A stretch of 64,000 nt of DNA from Hahella sp018986435 (GTDB lineage: Bacteria > Pseudomonadota > Gammaproteobacteria > Pseudomonadales > Oleiphilaceae). The notes under the pieces were generated by a model. That model searched no databases. It was not told the origin of the DNA and saw only the letters and a program-made list of their open reading frames with translations. Where the stretch lies: the NCBI RefSeq assembly GCF_050749805.1, contig NZ_CP192738.1:4278001-4342000 (forward strand), in the 5' to 3' direction. Position numbers and translations under genes: made by a program. This document shows, in pieces, positions 25,431-35,620 of this stretch; the stretch's first letter is position 1, and each line of letters begins with the position of its first letter.

Positions 25431-27206
25431 CTATGAGCGCTTGATCGGAATAAGCAGAGGCGCTGTGCTGTCAGTCCAGCTGTTTAACATGATCAGGGTG
25501 ATGGCGCCGGGAATGCCGTCCGGCAATATCCCGACCTCCTGTTGAAACCAACGCACCCGGTCTTTCAATGAGGTGTCGGGCAGCGGCTCCAGTGAAGGCT
25601 TTTCGCCCTGAGACAGCCAAACCTCGTTCACCCGTTTGATCTTGCCGTCAATCCACTCATTTTCACCCTGCACTTCCCCTGGCTGAATCACCATGGACGC
25701 ATAAGGAGGCACTTTCCACAAAATACTGTAATCGCCCTGCCAATGCCCATCCAGTTCCGCCAAAGGAATAGTATGACGTTCCCCATCCAGTTCAATCACC
25801 GCTGACTGATCCGCCGATACGGAGATTAGCGCAGCGCTGAAGGTTTCGCCGGTATTATTCATCAATTTCAACACGGCTGGACGATTCAGCTGCAGAAGGC
25901 TGCGCCAATTGCCCTGTCGATGCAGGCAGCGCAGCCCGCGAGTCTCTACGAATTCACACACCAAACCGCGAGCGCCGGCATTGTCGGCCAGTCCCCAGAT
26001 ATGCATCACAGACTGATAGGCCTTACGCGTATTGTCGCCCTTGGGTTGATAGCCGCCCAGCACCTTGGATGCTGAGGTCGCCACTGGCGATACCCAGGCG
26101 GCGGGCTGTGCAGCGGCGGTTGCAGTCGCGCCGCCGACGGAAGCTTCAGAAGCGCCCCCTTTCTCTTCGGAAGGTAAGGCGGCGTCTTTAAGCGCGCCCT
26201 CATCCCGCTGAATCTGGCCTCCCCCTTCGCTCGCATCCGATAAGGCGGACGCCTGCGCAACCGCGCCAATGGCCTTTTCCGGCTGGCGGCGATCCTGATT
26301 GAGCGACAAGCCCAGCACCAGGGTCAAACCACCCGCCAACGCGCCAGCGGCGAAGCCTTTGACGATCCAGTTGTCCAACCATTTCACGGTGGTGCGTTTG
26401 GCGTTAAGGCCAATTTCTTTGCCCGCCATCTTGACCAGCGCAGGGGTCACCACCTGGCTGTTTTCCGAATAAGCGCCTAACAGCGCCCGGTCGCAGATCA
26501 GGTTGATAATACGAGGTATGCCGCGACTGAGCTTATAAACCTTATTGATCGCCGCATTACTGAACAGTTCTTTGCGACAGCCTGCAACGGACAGGCGATA
26601 ACCGATATAGGCGCGCACATCCACGGGTGAGAGCGCGTCCAAGTGATAACGGGCCGTAATGCGCTGCACTAACTGACGCAATTCCGGCCGCTGCAGCAGC
26701 TCTTTCAATTCCGGCTGCCCCAGCAAAATAATCTGCAACAGTTTCTTTTTTTCTGTTTCCAGGTTGGTGAGCAGTCGCAATTGCTCCAGTACATCCGAAG
26801 ACAGATTCTGCGCTTCATCAATCACCAGCGCAGTATGCTTGCCGGCCGCGTGCGCTTTCAGCAAATGCTTGTGAATAACGTCAATCAGGATCTTGATGGA
26901 GCATTGGGCGGGATAAGCGATGTGCAACTCATCGCAGATCGTGGCCAACAGCTCTCTGGCGGTGAGTTTCGGATACAGGATGAAAGCGATGTCCGTGTTT
27001 TTCGGCACCCGCTGCAAAAAGCAGCGACAGGTGGTGGTCTTACCGGTGCCGACTTCACCGGTCAGCAGCACGAAGCCCCCTTCCCTTTCAATGCCGTACA
27101 ACAAATGCGCCAAAGCCTCTCTGTGGCGTTCGCTCATGTAGAGATAACGGGGATCAGGCGCGATGGAAAATGGGCTTTCTTTTAATCCGAAAAACGCTTC
27201 GTACAT
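25431..27206 (-). CDS. gspA: General secretion pathway ATPase GspA/ExeA
   Basis: About 591 residues. Residues 1-280 form an AAA+ ATPase: MYEAFFGLKESPFSIAPDPR is the ExeA family start, Walker A is LTGEVGTGKTTTCR, and Walker B is TALVIDEAQNLS. A membrane helix follows near 290-310, then a Ser/Ala-rich linker and a periplasmic part ending in a peptidoglycan-binding type 1 domain (LKDRVRWFQQEVGILPDGIP). The ATG at 27206 fits the family alignment and has GGAT upstream; earlier in-frame codons at 27251 and 27239 lack support. GspA and GspB remodel or bind peptidoglycan to place the type II secretin. Confidence 0.9.
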   Translation of the reverse strand: MYEAFFGLKESPFSIAPDPRYLYMSERHREALAHLLYGIEREGGFVLLTGEVGTGKTTTCRCFLQRVPKNTDIAFILYPKLTARELLATICDELHIAYPAQCSIKILIDVIHKHLLKAHAAGKHTALVIDEAQNLSSDVLEQLRLLTNLETEKKKLLQIILLGQPELKELLQRPELRQLVQRITARYHLDALSPVDVRAYIGYRLSVAGCRKELFSNAAINKVYKLSRGIPRIINLICDRALLGAYSENSQVVTPALVKMAGKEIGLNAKRTTVKWLDNWIVKGFAAGALAGGLTLVLGLSLNQDRRQPEKAIGAVAQASALSDASEGGGQIQRDEGALKDAALPSEEKGGASEASVGGATATAAAQPAAWVSPVATSASKVLGGYQPKGDNTRKAYQSVMHIWGLADNAGARGLVCEFVETRGLRCLHRQGNWRSLLQLNRPAVLKLMNNTGETFSAALISVSADQSAVIELDGERHTIPLAELDGHWQGDYSILWKVPPYASMVIQPGEVQGENEWIDGKIKRVNEVWLSQGEKPSLEPLPDTSLKDRVRWFQQEVGILPDGIPGAITLIMLNSWTDSTAPLLIPIKRS

Positions 27207-27367
27207 GGAATCCAAAATTGCGCCTGTTGGCGCGGGCATAGTTACTGTCAACGCGCTAGTGTAACGCGCCGGACGACGGAGTTAAATTATAGAAACGGCA
27301 AATTTCAGGGATTCGTCCATGAAACACATAAATTCCCCGTCAGCGTCGCGACTGCGCTCTATTATGT

Positions 27368-28852
27368 CTATTTGGTAACGTTCACCACCCGCAATTCCGC
27401 CTTGCGTCCCTGCAGCCTGTTTTTCAATCGCTTGATTCCTTTCTCCAGAGTCAGACTGATCTTGGAGTGTGTCCGAATCATGGATATTTTCGGCCAAGTG
27501 GCGCGCTCGCCTTCCAGCGCCAGGCGCTCGACGACATCCGGCGAGGGATTGGAAAGCATCCGCCGGAAATGCCAGAAGCTATAACGGGGCGCAATGGTGA
27601 CATCGCCATAATAGCGTTGCGCCAAAACCGTATAGGCTTGCCCGCACAGCTGCCGCAGCAGTTCCGGCTCGGCCTGTTTCCGCAGATAATCGAACGCGCC
27701 CATGCCGTGAAATTGCATTTCCGCCTTGATCACCCGCAACGGCAGCGACGCCAGACTGATTTTCTGGTCGCGTTTCTTCGCATTCATAAATGGAACGATA
27801 TGCGGATTGGTCTGGCTCACAATGGAAAAGTTAATGTCATACAGATGCTTGAGTCGCTCTATAGGCAGATCGCTCACCACTGAGCCGTCCACCCAGCGAA
27901 GTTTCGGCATGTAGGGAACAATGCCGCCGTTCTCATCCTTGCGCATCAAACGCACGGGCGGGAACACTGCGGGAACCGCCGACGACGCCAGCGCAGCGCT
28001 CCATACCAGGAGATAAGGCGAGGTATAACCGCTAAGTAAGCGCTCCTTCTGGTGATGATGCACGGGCGAGACAGAGATATTAATGCTGCGGCCAGTACGC
28101 TGATAGGCCTCTAAAAAGGAATACTCGCCAATATTCGAACGCAGACATTTCTCCAGCTGGCGGATATCCATAAACCCGCGCCCGCGCAGACCATTGAACA
28201 TCCCCATCCAGCGCCAAGCTTTCAGATTGTGGCGATGGGGCTCCAGCATTTCCGGAATTTCCGCATCAGTATGAGTCCCCAGCATGGCCGCAATGACGGA
28301 CCCAACACTGGAGCCAGCGATCACCTGAGGCAGCAGGCCGCGCTCCCACAGCGCCTTGATCACGCCAAGATGAAACAGACCCAATGTCGCGCCCCCGCTC
28401 AGCAATAGTGAAGGCCGGCCGAAGCTGATCGACGTATCTTTGAAAAACTCCAGTTTCTGCCGCGGCGGCAGCTCGGGAATATCATTGTCACAGACGTAAT
28501 TGAGCGCATCACAGACTTGATTGACGTACTCCTCAATCAAGTGCTTGGTGCCGATATAACTGTGCTGATACAGCAACGCATTCCCCATATTGCCGAGGTC
28601 ATGGTGCAACCCTTCGCGCAAACTGCGGATCAGTTTGGAGTGATCCCGCCCCTGCATCGCGTTGCGAAGCTCCATCAGGCGGTCATAAATCAGCTCATAA
28701 TTGTATAAATCGCTGGCGAATGACTCCTTCCACTCCACATGCCCTTCCAGATAGTCCAGCTCCAGCGCGGCGTCACGCCAGGTGGCGTAATCTCTCGCCT
28801 CGGCCATCGCCTTACGGTACTTGTGAAGTTTCGTGTTCAAATATCTCGACAT
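27368..28852 (-). CDS. Patatin-like phospholipase with DUF3336 N-terminus
   Basis: About 494 residues. The N-terminal ~140 residues match DUF3336, and the patatin domain follows. The oxyanion-hole segment is LLLSGGATLGLFHLG, the nucleophile elbow GSSVGS, and the catalytic Asp lies in VDGSVVSDLP, giving a Ser-Asp dyad. Proteins with this architecture in fungi and bacteria are triacylglycerol or phospholipid lipases; no signal peptide is present, so it is cytoplasmic or membrane-associated. Three starts are close together (GTG 28861, ATG 28855, ATG 28852); the last has GGTGGGA at suitable spacing. The preceding gene on this strand is the MlaA homologue, 140 bases away. Confidence 0.87.
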   Translation of the reverse strand: MSRYLNTKLHKYRKAMAEARDYATWRDAALELDYLEGHVEWKESFASDLYNYELIYDRLMELRNAMQGRDHSKLIRSLREGLHHDLGNMGNALLYQHSYIGTKHLIEEYVNQVCDALNYVCDNDIPELPPRQKLEFFKDTSISFGRPSLLLSGGATLGLFHLGVIKALWERGLLPQVIAGSSVGSVIAAMLGTHTDAEIPEMLEPHRHNLKAWRWMGMFNGLRGRGFMDIRQLEKCLRSNIGEYSFLEAYQRTGRSINISVSPVHHHQKERLLSGYTSPYLLVWSAALASSAVPAVFPPVRLMRKDENGGIVPYMPKLRWVDGSVVSDLPIERLKHLYDINFSIVSQTNPHIVPFMNAKKRDQKISLASLPLRVIKAEMQFHGMGAFDYLRKQAEPELLRQLCGQAYTVLAQRYYGDVTIAPRYSFWHFRRMLSNPSPDVVERLALEGERATWPKISMIRTHSKISLTLEKGIKRLKNRLQGRKAELRVVNVTK

Positions 28853-29003
28853 CATTCCCACCCAGCTATCAAATCCTTAGATTAAATATAGCTTATCGGA
28901 CAGGGAGGGCCGCAAGTAGCTAAACAAGTGAAGGACGGAAAGAGGCGTGGCGAGAAAAAGGATGAGGATGAGACGGCGAGAGACTGGCTCCCGCCTGACA
29001 GGA

Positions 29004-29729
29004 TCAATAGTCTTCGTCGAAGTCGTCGGAGGTAAAGGGATCTTCGATCTTGCCATCGTTGATCAGGAACTCACGCTGCTGCAGATAAGCGTTTCTGACG
29101 AAGGTATAACGATCGCCCTGGATCAGATTTTCCGCCGGAATAATATCGGCGCGTTTGTCGACAATACGGGTTGCGCTGGCGATATATCTTTCCGGCTCAG
29201 AGAACAGATACCCTACCGGGTCCGCATAACTATCAGGAATGCGGCCAATGGTGTCGGTAATCGTGCCTGGGCCCAGGAACGGCAGCATCAGATAGTTGCC
29301 CTGGGGTACGCCCCAATAACAAAGCGTCTGACCGAAATCCTCTTTGTCGACGGAAATATCAAAGGCTGTCGCCACATCGAACAGACCGCCAACTCCCCAA
29401 GTGCTGTTAAACATGATACGACTGGCCGTCGCTGCGGCCTCGTGATGCTTCAACTGCAGAATATTGTTGGCCAGCGTAACGACATCGCCAAGGTTACCAA
29501 AAAAGTTCGTAATTGAGCGATCGACGACTTCCGGGGTCACTGCCCGATAGCCTTTGGCGACGGGGCGCAGAAAGTAGTCGTCGAGAAATTCGTTAAAGGC
29601 GAAAACCTTTCTATTGTAAGATTCCCACGGGTCCTGTGGGTGAGAAGCCATCGCCCCTGCGGGTGCGGCCATTGACAATAACAAAACGGCGGACAAACGC
29701 CTTGTATGCTGCGGTTTACTCGTATCCAT
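29004..29729 (-). CDS. mlaA: MlaA/VacJ-family outer-membrane lipid-asymmetry protein without lipobox
   Basis: 241 residues. The mature part is a typical MlaA: DPWESYNRKVFAFNEFLDDY, NFFGNLGDVVTLANNILQ, GVGGLFDVAT, DFGQTLCYWGVPQGNYLMLP and FLGPGTITDTIGRIPD. MlaA removes phospholipids from the outer leaflet of the outer membrane and passes them to MlaC. Canonical MlaA is a lipoprotein, but here the signal sequence (LSAVLLLSMAAPAGAMASHP) has no cysteine, so cleavage by signal peptidase I after AMA is predicted. The ATG at 29729 has GTGGGA upstream. No mlaBCDEF genes are near; the next gene downstream is a patatin lipase. Confidence 0.87.
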   Translation of the reverse strand: MDTSKPQHTRRLSAVLLLSMAAPAGAMASHPQDPWESYNRKVFAFNEFLDDYFLRPVAKGYRAVTPEVVDRSITNFFGNLGDVVTLANNILQLKHHEAAATASRIMFNSTWGVGGLFDVATAFDISVDKEDFGQTLCYWGVPQGNYLMLPFLGPGTITDTIGRIPDSYADPVGYLFSEPERYIASATRIVDKRADIIPAENLIQGDRYTFVRNAYLQQREFLINDGKIEDPFTSDDFDEDY

Positions 29730-30159
29730 AAATCCCACTTAAGCGCCTTGGGGGGCTCTCTGTATTCTTCAGTCTGGCTTAACTTCGGCGGTATTCAAGA
29801 CTCTCAAAGCTTCCGTCTTCTTGCGGCGACCTCTCAACGTCGTCGCTACGCGGAATGCTGAACTGGCCGCGGGCGCTTATTTTTATTGGATATGGCGGCG
29901 GGTTGGCTCAAAGGCCCGTTTAATATGCGGGCTAACTCACATTTTTGCAACGGCCGAGCAGTCTACCTGACAAAGTATCCACTTCAAAGTAGGTATTCCT
30001 CTGTAGCCCGGGCTTTATGATTCGCGACCCCAGCTTGCGTCTTTCAACTCAGTTCCCGTCCACGAGTCTGTCTCAATATGACACTTATGAATAGTTACAG
30101 TTCAATGAAACGGGTTGCGCTGACTATCCAAAATAAAGAAGGAGTCAGGCCCAGAAATG
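29730..30159. other. Intergenic region upstream of mlaA
   Basis: A 430-base stretch between the mlaA start and the terminator of the next minus-strand gene. I see no supported gene, RNA or repeat in it; the mlaA promoter should lie at its low-coordinate end. Confidence 0.5.
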
Positions 30160-30186
30160 AAAAAGCCGCGACGCATTCGCCACGGC
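30160..30186 (-). terminator. Rho-independent terminator of the KAS III-like gene
   Basis: Read on the minus strand, GCCGTGGCG and CGTCGCGGC pair over 9 bases (two G-U pairs) around an AATG loop, followed by five T residues. Confidence 0.8.
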
Positions 30187-30219
30187 CAGAGAAAAGAAAG
30201 GTCTGGATTTCAGACTGAA

Positions 30220-31341
30220 TCAAACCTTGCGAACAATAATGCTGCCGGCGGAATAACCTGCGCCAAAGGAGCAGATCACGCCCAATGCGCCGCCATTCAG
30301 GTCCTGCTTGTTCAGGTGAAATGCGATGATGGAGCCGGCTGAGCTGGTGTTGGCGTAGGTGTCCAAAATGGTTGGAGCCTCTTCCGCTGTCGCCTCTCGT
30401 CCCAGCACTCTCTTTGAAATCAGCTGATTCATGCTCAAGTTCGCCTGATGCAGCCACATGCGATTGAGCCTGGAGGCGTCGATATCGTTGCCACCCAAAT
30501 GCTCCACAATCATCTCGGAGACCATTGGCACCACTTCTTTAAACACCTTGCGTCCATTCTGGACGAAGAGTTTGTCTGGCTTGCCAATCCCGGATTCATC
30601 ACAACGGTTCAAGAAGCCGAAGTTGTTGCGGATATTGTTGGAGAACAGTGTCTTAAGCTTGGTTCCGATAACTGCAAACTGGTGCTGGCTGGTCGCAGTC
30701 TCCGCCTTCTCCAGAAGAATCGCCGTGCAGGCGTCGCCAAAGATAAAGTGGCTGTCGCGATCCCTGAAATTCAGGTGGCTGGAGCAAATCTCCGGATTCA
30801 CCACCAATACCGCGCGAGCGGAACCGGATTCAATCGCGTTGACCGCAGCCTGAATGCCAAACGTAGCGGAAGAACAGGCGACGTTCATGTCATAGGCGAA
30901 ACCGTCAATGCCCAAGGCGCTCTGCACTTCCACCGCCACTGCGGGATAAGCGCGTTGCAGGTTTGAACAGGCGACAATGACCGCATCAATGTCCGCCGGG
31001 GTCTTGCCCGCTTCAGCCATGGCTTTTTTCGCCGCATCGACCGCCATTTCACACTGCACGCTTGGCTCTTCGTTGCTGCGCTCTGGGATATAGGGGTGCA
31101 TACGGTCTACGTCCAGTACGCCCTCTTTGTCCAGAACGTAGCGACTTTTGATGCCGGATGCTTTGAGGATAAAATCAGCCGAGGATTCTTGTAGCGCGGC
31201 GACTTCCCCTGACTCGATTTTCTCTTTGTTCTCTTCGTTAAAACGTTGCACATAGGCGTTAAACGAAGCCACCAGCTCTTCATTGGATATGCTGTAAGCC
31301 GGGGTAAACAGGCCCGTGCCGCTAATGACTACAGAACTCAC
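30220..31341 (-). CDS. 3-oxoacyl-ACP synthase III-like condensing enzyme
   Basis: A 373-residue thiolase-fold enzyme. The catalytic triad of the KAS III family is visible: Cys in NVACSSATFGIQ, His in WLHQANLSMNQ and Asn in TYANTSSAG. It is longer than classic FabH (~320 residues) because of an insertion near residues 25-85, and resembles the Pseudomonas PA3286-type enzyme, which condenses medium-chain acyl-CoA (C8) with malonyl-ACP and so feeds beta-oxidation products into fatty-acid synthesis. That specificity is inferred. The start is a GTG. It is a single-gene unit with its own terminator. Confidence 0.83.
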   Translation of the reverse strand: MSSVVISGTGLFTPAYSISNEELVASFNAYVQRFNEENKEKIESGEVAALQESSADFILKASGIKSRYVLDKEGVLDVDRMHPYIPERSNEEPSVQCEMAVDAAKKAMAEAGKTPADIDAVIVACSNLQRAYPAVAVEVQSALGIDGFAYDMNVACSSATFGIQAAVNAIESGSARAVLVVNPEICSSHLNFRDRDSHFIFGDACTAILLEKAETATSQHQFAVIGTKLKTLFSNNIRNNFGFLNRCDESGIGKPDKLFVQNGRKVFKEVVPMVSEMIVEHLGGNDIDASRLNRMWLHQANLSMNQLISKRVLGREATAEEAPTILDTYANTSSAGSIIAFHLNKQDLNGGALGVICSFGAGYSAGSIIVRKV

Positions 31342-31409
31342 GATTCAGCCTCTACTTATTTAATTAGTTATTGCACTCGCGTATTGACGAGAAATCTTAG
31401 CACATAACA

Positions 31410-31440
31410 GCGCCGGGGCTGGATGAATTTGCCCCGGCGC
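31410..31440 (-). terminator. Strong G+C hairpin after hrpA
   Basis: GCGCCGGGGC and GCCCCGGCGC form a perfect 10-bp stem with an 11-base loop, 37 bases past the hrpA stop on the minus strand. No T run follows, so it may protect the 3' end or act with Rho. Confidence 0.5.
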
Positions 31441-31477
31441 GCCCAGAAGAATGTGACCATTATGTTAAGAAGCGGAA

Positions 31478-34400
31478 TTAAATTCGGACTTTTTCCCATT
31501 GCTTCTGAAGCTTCTTCTCCGACACGCTCATGAGGGTGCCTAGCTTCTGCGCAAAATAGGAAACCCGATACTCCTCCAACATCCAGCGGAAATTGGCGAG
31601 CTCTTCATCCACATAACCTTCCCGTTGGTGCTTCTCTTTTCTCGCGTTGTATTGCGACCATAGCGTCTCGAACATCAGTTGGAACTGGCGCTCCTGAGTG
31701 ATCTGCCGTGGCATCTTGTCCAACCGCTCCTCTATCGCGGCAAGGTAGCGCGGATATTGCCGCAACCATTCCAGCGGCGCTTCCGTGAGAAACCCGGGGT
31801 ACACCAAGTGCTGAAGCTGCCGCTTCACATCTCCCAAAAACATCGCCAGCGCCAAAACCGTGTTTTTACCCAAGGCTTTGGTTATGCGGTGATAGGCCTG
31901 CAAAATCTCATGCAGCAACAACGCAAGCTCTTCCGCTTTGGGGATTAAATCCGCCTTATACTGCTGCACCCGTCGAGTGAACTCATCTGCGTTGGCGATC
32001 GCAGGTTTGTCTTTAAGAAAGACCTCGATACAGGCCGTCAAGGCAAGCTCGTCCACCAGACCATCCAGCTTTCCGGTTGGAGCATAGTACAATCCAATCT
32101 CTTTCAGCTTGGGCAGATTCTTCTTCAGATACTTCACCGTATCCGCCAGCCTCAGCATGATCAGCCGCGCCATGCCGAGACGGTGCTGCGCCTGAGCGAA
32201 CCCCGCGTCGAACGCCGACTTTAACGCTACGGACGTTCCCTGATCCTGCAAATAGGGATACAGGAACAGACTGGCGCCCGCCTGGCTGACGGCGACTTTC
32301 TCCTGCATGGCGCCGAAGCTCCATTCAGTCAGCCCTGCCTGCTCTTTGAACAAGGTTCCAGATTCCTGCGCCAACTTTTCCAGGCGTCCTTCAAGCCTTT
32401 TAACCAGCTCATGATAATCTCGTCCCTGGTCAATCACGCCGCCCTGGCTGTCCACTACCTGGATATTCATGCGCAGATGAGGCGGCAGCAGGGATTCATC
32501 CCATTGCTCAGGAGCGACCTGCATGCCGGTCATTTTGCGCAACTGCTCACCCAACGCCAGAGACATGGGATGGTTATCCGGAACCATGGCGTCACTGGCC
32601 GCCTTGGCGAAATCAGGGACAGGCACAAAGTTTTTCCGAATCGCCTTCGGCAGCGAGCGAATCAACGCCTCGCACTTCTCTTTACGCATTCCCGGGGCCA
32701 ACCAGTCCAGAAGACCCACTGGCGCCTGCGCCATGGCTGCGGCGGGCATGCGCACCGTCACGCCATCGTCTTTGGCGCCCGGCTCAAATTTGTAGCTCAG
32801 CTGAAATTGCTGCCCATTCCACAACAATGTGTCGGGAAACTGCTCTTCCAGCTTCACCTCCGGCAGCACTCGCAACAGCGCTTCCGGCGATAACAGCAAC
32901 GCCTTTTTGTCACCGTCCGACAAGCGCTTGTACCAATACTCCAACCCTTTGACGGTGGTGATGTCCGCGGGCAGTTGCTCATCGTAGAACTGGAACAACA
33001 CTTCGTCATCGACCAACAGGTCGCGACGACGGGCTTTGGCTTCTATCTGCTCGACTTCCTCCCGGCATTCCGCATTGTGCACAATAAACGGCAGGCGGCT
33101 GTTGATCTCGCCTTCAATAAGCCCTTCCCGGATCAACGCCTCGCGACTGAACTGCGGATCAATGCGGCCGTAGCTCACCTGGCGACGCGGCACCACAATC
33201 AGGCCATACAAAGAGACCTGCTGGAACGCCAACGCTTCGCCTCGCTTCTTCGACCAGTGCGGCTCCAGATAACTGCTCTTGAGCAGTTGCGGCGCAACCT
33301 TTTCTATCCAGCCAGGCTCCATGCGAGCGACGGTGCGGGCGAACAGACGGCTGGTTTCCACCACTTCCGCCGACATAATCCAGTTCGGCGCCTTTTTCCG
33401 TACTTTCGATCCCGGAAAGATCACAAATTTGCGCTGACGGGGGCCGGCGTACTCGCCCTTTTCGTCTTTCTGGCCAATTTGGGTGATCAGCCCCGCCAAT
33501 AGAGCCTGATGCAGTTCGTCATAAGCAGCGGGCTCCGTGTTTTCTTTGTAGCTTTGCTCATGGCAGAGCAACAACAGCTGGCGATGAGTGTCACGCCACT
33601 CGCGCATTCTCAGGAAAGACAGGAAGTTTTTCTTGCAGAAGTTGCGCAGTTGATTCGCGCTCAACTCCTGGCGCTGCGTCTCATAACCGTTCCACAGGTT
33701 CAGCAGGCTGACGAAGTCCGATTGCTCATCCGCCCACTGCGCGTGCTTTTCATCCGCCGCCTGCTGAAATTCCATGGGACGCTCCCTTGGATCTTGCACC
33801 GCCAGGGCGGAAACAATAATCAGCATTTCTTTCAGGCAATGCCCTTCCGCAGCGGCCACCAGCATTCGCGCCAGACGAGGATCGATGGGGAAACGCGCCA
33901 GGGTCCGTCCTATCGCCGTCATCTGCCGCTGCGCGTTAACCGCGCCCAGCTCTTCCAGCAGCTTGTAGCCGTCATTGATATACCGCTTGTCCGGCTTCTG
34001 CATGAAAGGGAACTTCTGGATATCGCCCAGACGCAACGAAAGCATCTGCAGAATGACCGACGCCAGGTTGGTGCGCAGAATTTCCGGATCGGTGAAGGGG
34101 TCGCGACCGACGAAGTCCTCCTCAGAGTACAGCCGGAAACACACACCCTCCGCCACCCGACCACAGCGGCCTTTGCGCTGCTCGGCGCTGGCCTGCGAAA
34201 TCGCCTCTATCGGCAGTCGTTGCACTTTGGAGCGGTATGAATAGCGGCTGATGCGCACCTGCCCCGGATCGATCACATAACGAATGCCCGGCACCGTCAG
34301 GGAAGTTTCCGCCACGTTGGTGGAGACGACAATGCGACGTCCGCCATGGGACTGAAAAATACGGTTCTGCTCCTGATTACTGAGCCGAGCGTACAGGGGA

Positions 34401-35350
34401 AGGATTTCCGTGTTACGAAACTCCTCTTTACGCAATCTCTGCGCAGTCTCGCGAATCTCCCGCTCTCCAACCATGAATATCAGGATATCTCCGGGTGGTT
34501 TGCGCTGCTCACGCTCCATCTGCTCGATTTCCCGAATCACATGCACAACGCCATCCTGCAGACCGATATCCACCTCGTCGTCCATAGTGGTCAAGGGACG
34601 GTAATGCAGCTCTACCGGATAAGTGCGGCCAGACACTTCCACCACAGGCGCTCCATTGAAGTGTTCGGAGAAGCGTTCAAGGTCAATCGTGGCGGAGGTG
34701 ATGATGATTTTGAGGTCGGGCCGCTTGGGCAGGAGGTTTTTCAGATAACCGATCAGGAAGTCGATATTTAACGAGCGCTCATGGGCTTCATCGATAATGA
34801 TCGTGTCGTAACGATTGAGGAAACGGTCATTCTGGGTTTCCGCCAGCAGTATGCCGTCGGTCATCAACTTCACCAACGTGCTGTCGTCGGTATGATCAGT
34901 AAAACGGACCTGATACCCCACCTGCTTGCCAACTTCGCAGCTCAGCTCCTCGGCAATGCGGTTAGCGACGGAGCGCGCCGCCAGACGACGAGGCTGCGTG
35001 TGGCCGATCAAACCGTCCACGCCGCGCCCCAGATCCAGACAGATTTTCGGCAACTGCGTGGTTTTACCGGAGCCGGTCTCACCGGCGATGATAACCACCT
35101 GATTTTCAGAAATGGCTTTTTTGATCTCTTCCAGCTTATCGACGACTGGCAGATTATCCGGATACCGCACCTGCGGCATCGCTTGCAGGCGCGTCGCCCG
35201 AATTTCCATAGAACGCAGTGTCGCGCGCCAGAATTTTTCAACGTCCTTTTCCGCAACAGAACCCTTTGCGATTTCCCGCCATTGCCTCTGCAATCTAAAA
35301 CGATCTTTGATTAACACCAGGGACGGGTCAAAACGAGACTCACTCGACAT
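31478..35350 (-). CDS. hrpA: ATP-dependent RNA helicase HrpA
   Basis: A 1290-residue DEAH-box helicase, the usual length for bacterial HrpA. Motifs in order: Walker A AGETGSGKTTQLPKICL, motif Ia TQPRRLAARSVA, DEAH box IIIDEAHERSLN, motif III ITSATIDLERFSEHF, motif V VVSTNVAETSLTVPG, and motif VI QRKGRCGRVAEG. Then come the helicase-associated and OB-fold domains and the long HrpA-specific C-terminus. HrpA rescues stalled ribosomes and has been linked to mRNA processing of fimbrial operons in E. coli. No good ribosome-binding site is visible at the ATG. Confidence 0.94.
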   Translation of the reverse strand: MSSESRFDPSLVLIKDRFRLQRQWREIAKGSVAEKDVEKFWRATLRSMEIRATRLQAMPQVRYPDNLPVVDKLEEIKKAISENQVVIIAGETGSGKTTQLPKICLDLGRGVDGLIGHTQPRRLAARSVANRIAEELSCEVGKQVGYQVRFTDHTDDSTLVKLMTDGILLAETQNDRFLNRYDTIIIDEAHERSLNIDFLIGYLKNLLPKRPDLKIIITSATIDLERFSEHFNGAPVVEVSGRTYPVELHYRPLTTMDDEVDIGLQDGVVHVIREIEQMEREQRKPPGDILIFMVGEREIRETAQRLRKEEFRNTEILPLYARLSNQEQNRIFQSHGGRRIVVSTNVAETSLTVPGIRYVIDPGQVRISRYSYRSKVQRLPIEAISQASAEQRKGRCGRVAEGVCFRLYSEEDFVGRDPFTDPEILRTNLASVILQMLSLRLGDIQKFPFMQKPDKRYINDGYKLLEELGAVNAQRQMTAIGRTLARFPIDPRLARMLVAAAEGHCLKEMLIIVSALAVQDPRERPMEFQQAADEKHAQWADEQSDFVSLLNLWNGYETQRQELSANQLRNFCKKNFLSFLRMREWRDTHRQLLLLCHEQSYKENTEPAAYDELHQALLAGLITQIGQKDEKGEYAGPRQRKFVIFPGSKVRKKAPNWIMSAEVVETSRLFARTVARMEPGWIEKVAPQLLKSSYLEPHWSKKRGEALAFQQVSLYGLIVVPRRQVSYGRIDPQFSREALIREGLIEGEINSRLPFIVHNAECREEVEQIEAKARRRDLLVDDEVLFQFYDEQLPADITTVKGLEYWYKRLSDGDKKALLLSPEALLRVLPEVKLEEQFPDTLLWNGQQFQLSYKFEPGAKDDGVTVRMPAAAMAQAPVGLLDWLAPGMRKEKCEALIRSLPKAIRKNFVPVPDFAKAASDAMVPDNHPMSLALGEQLRKMTGMQVAPEQWDESLLPPHLRMNIQVVDSQGGVIDQGRDYHELVKRLEGRLEKLAQESGTLFKEQAGLTEWSFGAMQEKVAVSQAGASLFLYPYLQDQGTSVALKSAFDAGFAQAQHRLGMARLIMLRLADTVKYLKKNLPKLKEIGLYYAPTGKLDGLVDELALTACIEVFLKDKPAIANADEFTRRVQQYKADLIPKAEELALLLHEILQAYHRITKALGKNTVLALAMFLGDVKRQLQHLVYPGFLTEAPLEWLRQYPRYLAAIEERLDKMPRQITQERQFQLMFETLWSQYNARKEKHQREGYVDEELANFRWMLEEYRVSYFAQKLGTLMSVSEKKLQKQWEKVRI

Positions 35351-35620
35351 GTAATATACTTTTTAACCAATACTAATTCAGGATGCGGATGTTAGCGGGA
35401 AATGGGTTAATAGTTAAGCGGTAAATGGGATAGCGTAACCACGCAACAGCTTGAAATTCAGGCAGTCATACTCGTAATTTGCACTCAGAAAAATGACCAC
35501 TGGCGCGAGACTATCCACGACATCAAGTTTCATTATTTTATTAATAACACCAGTTGTTCTCTTCACTCTTCATGAAGAATTTAAAACCTGCAGCGTAGAG
35601 GATATACATCCAATGTAACG

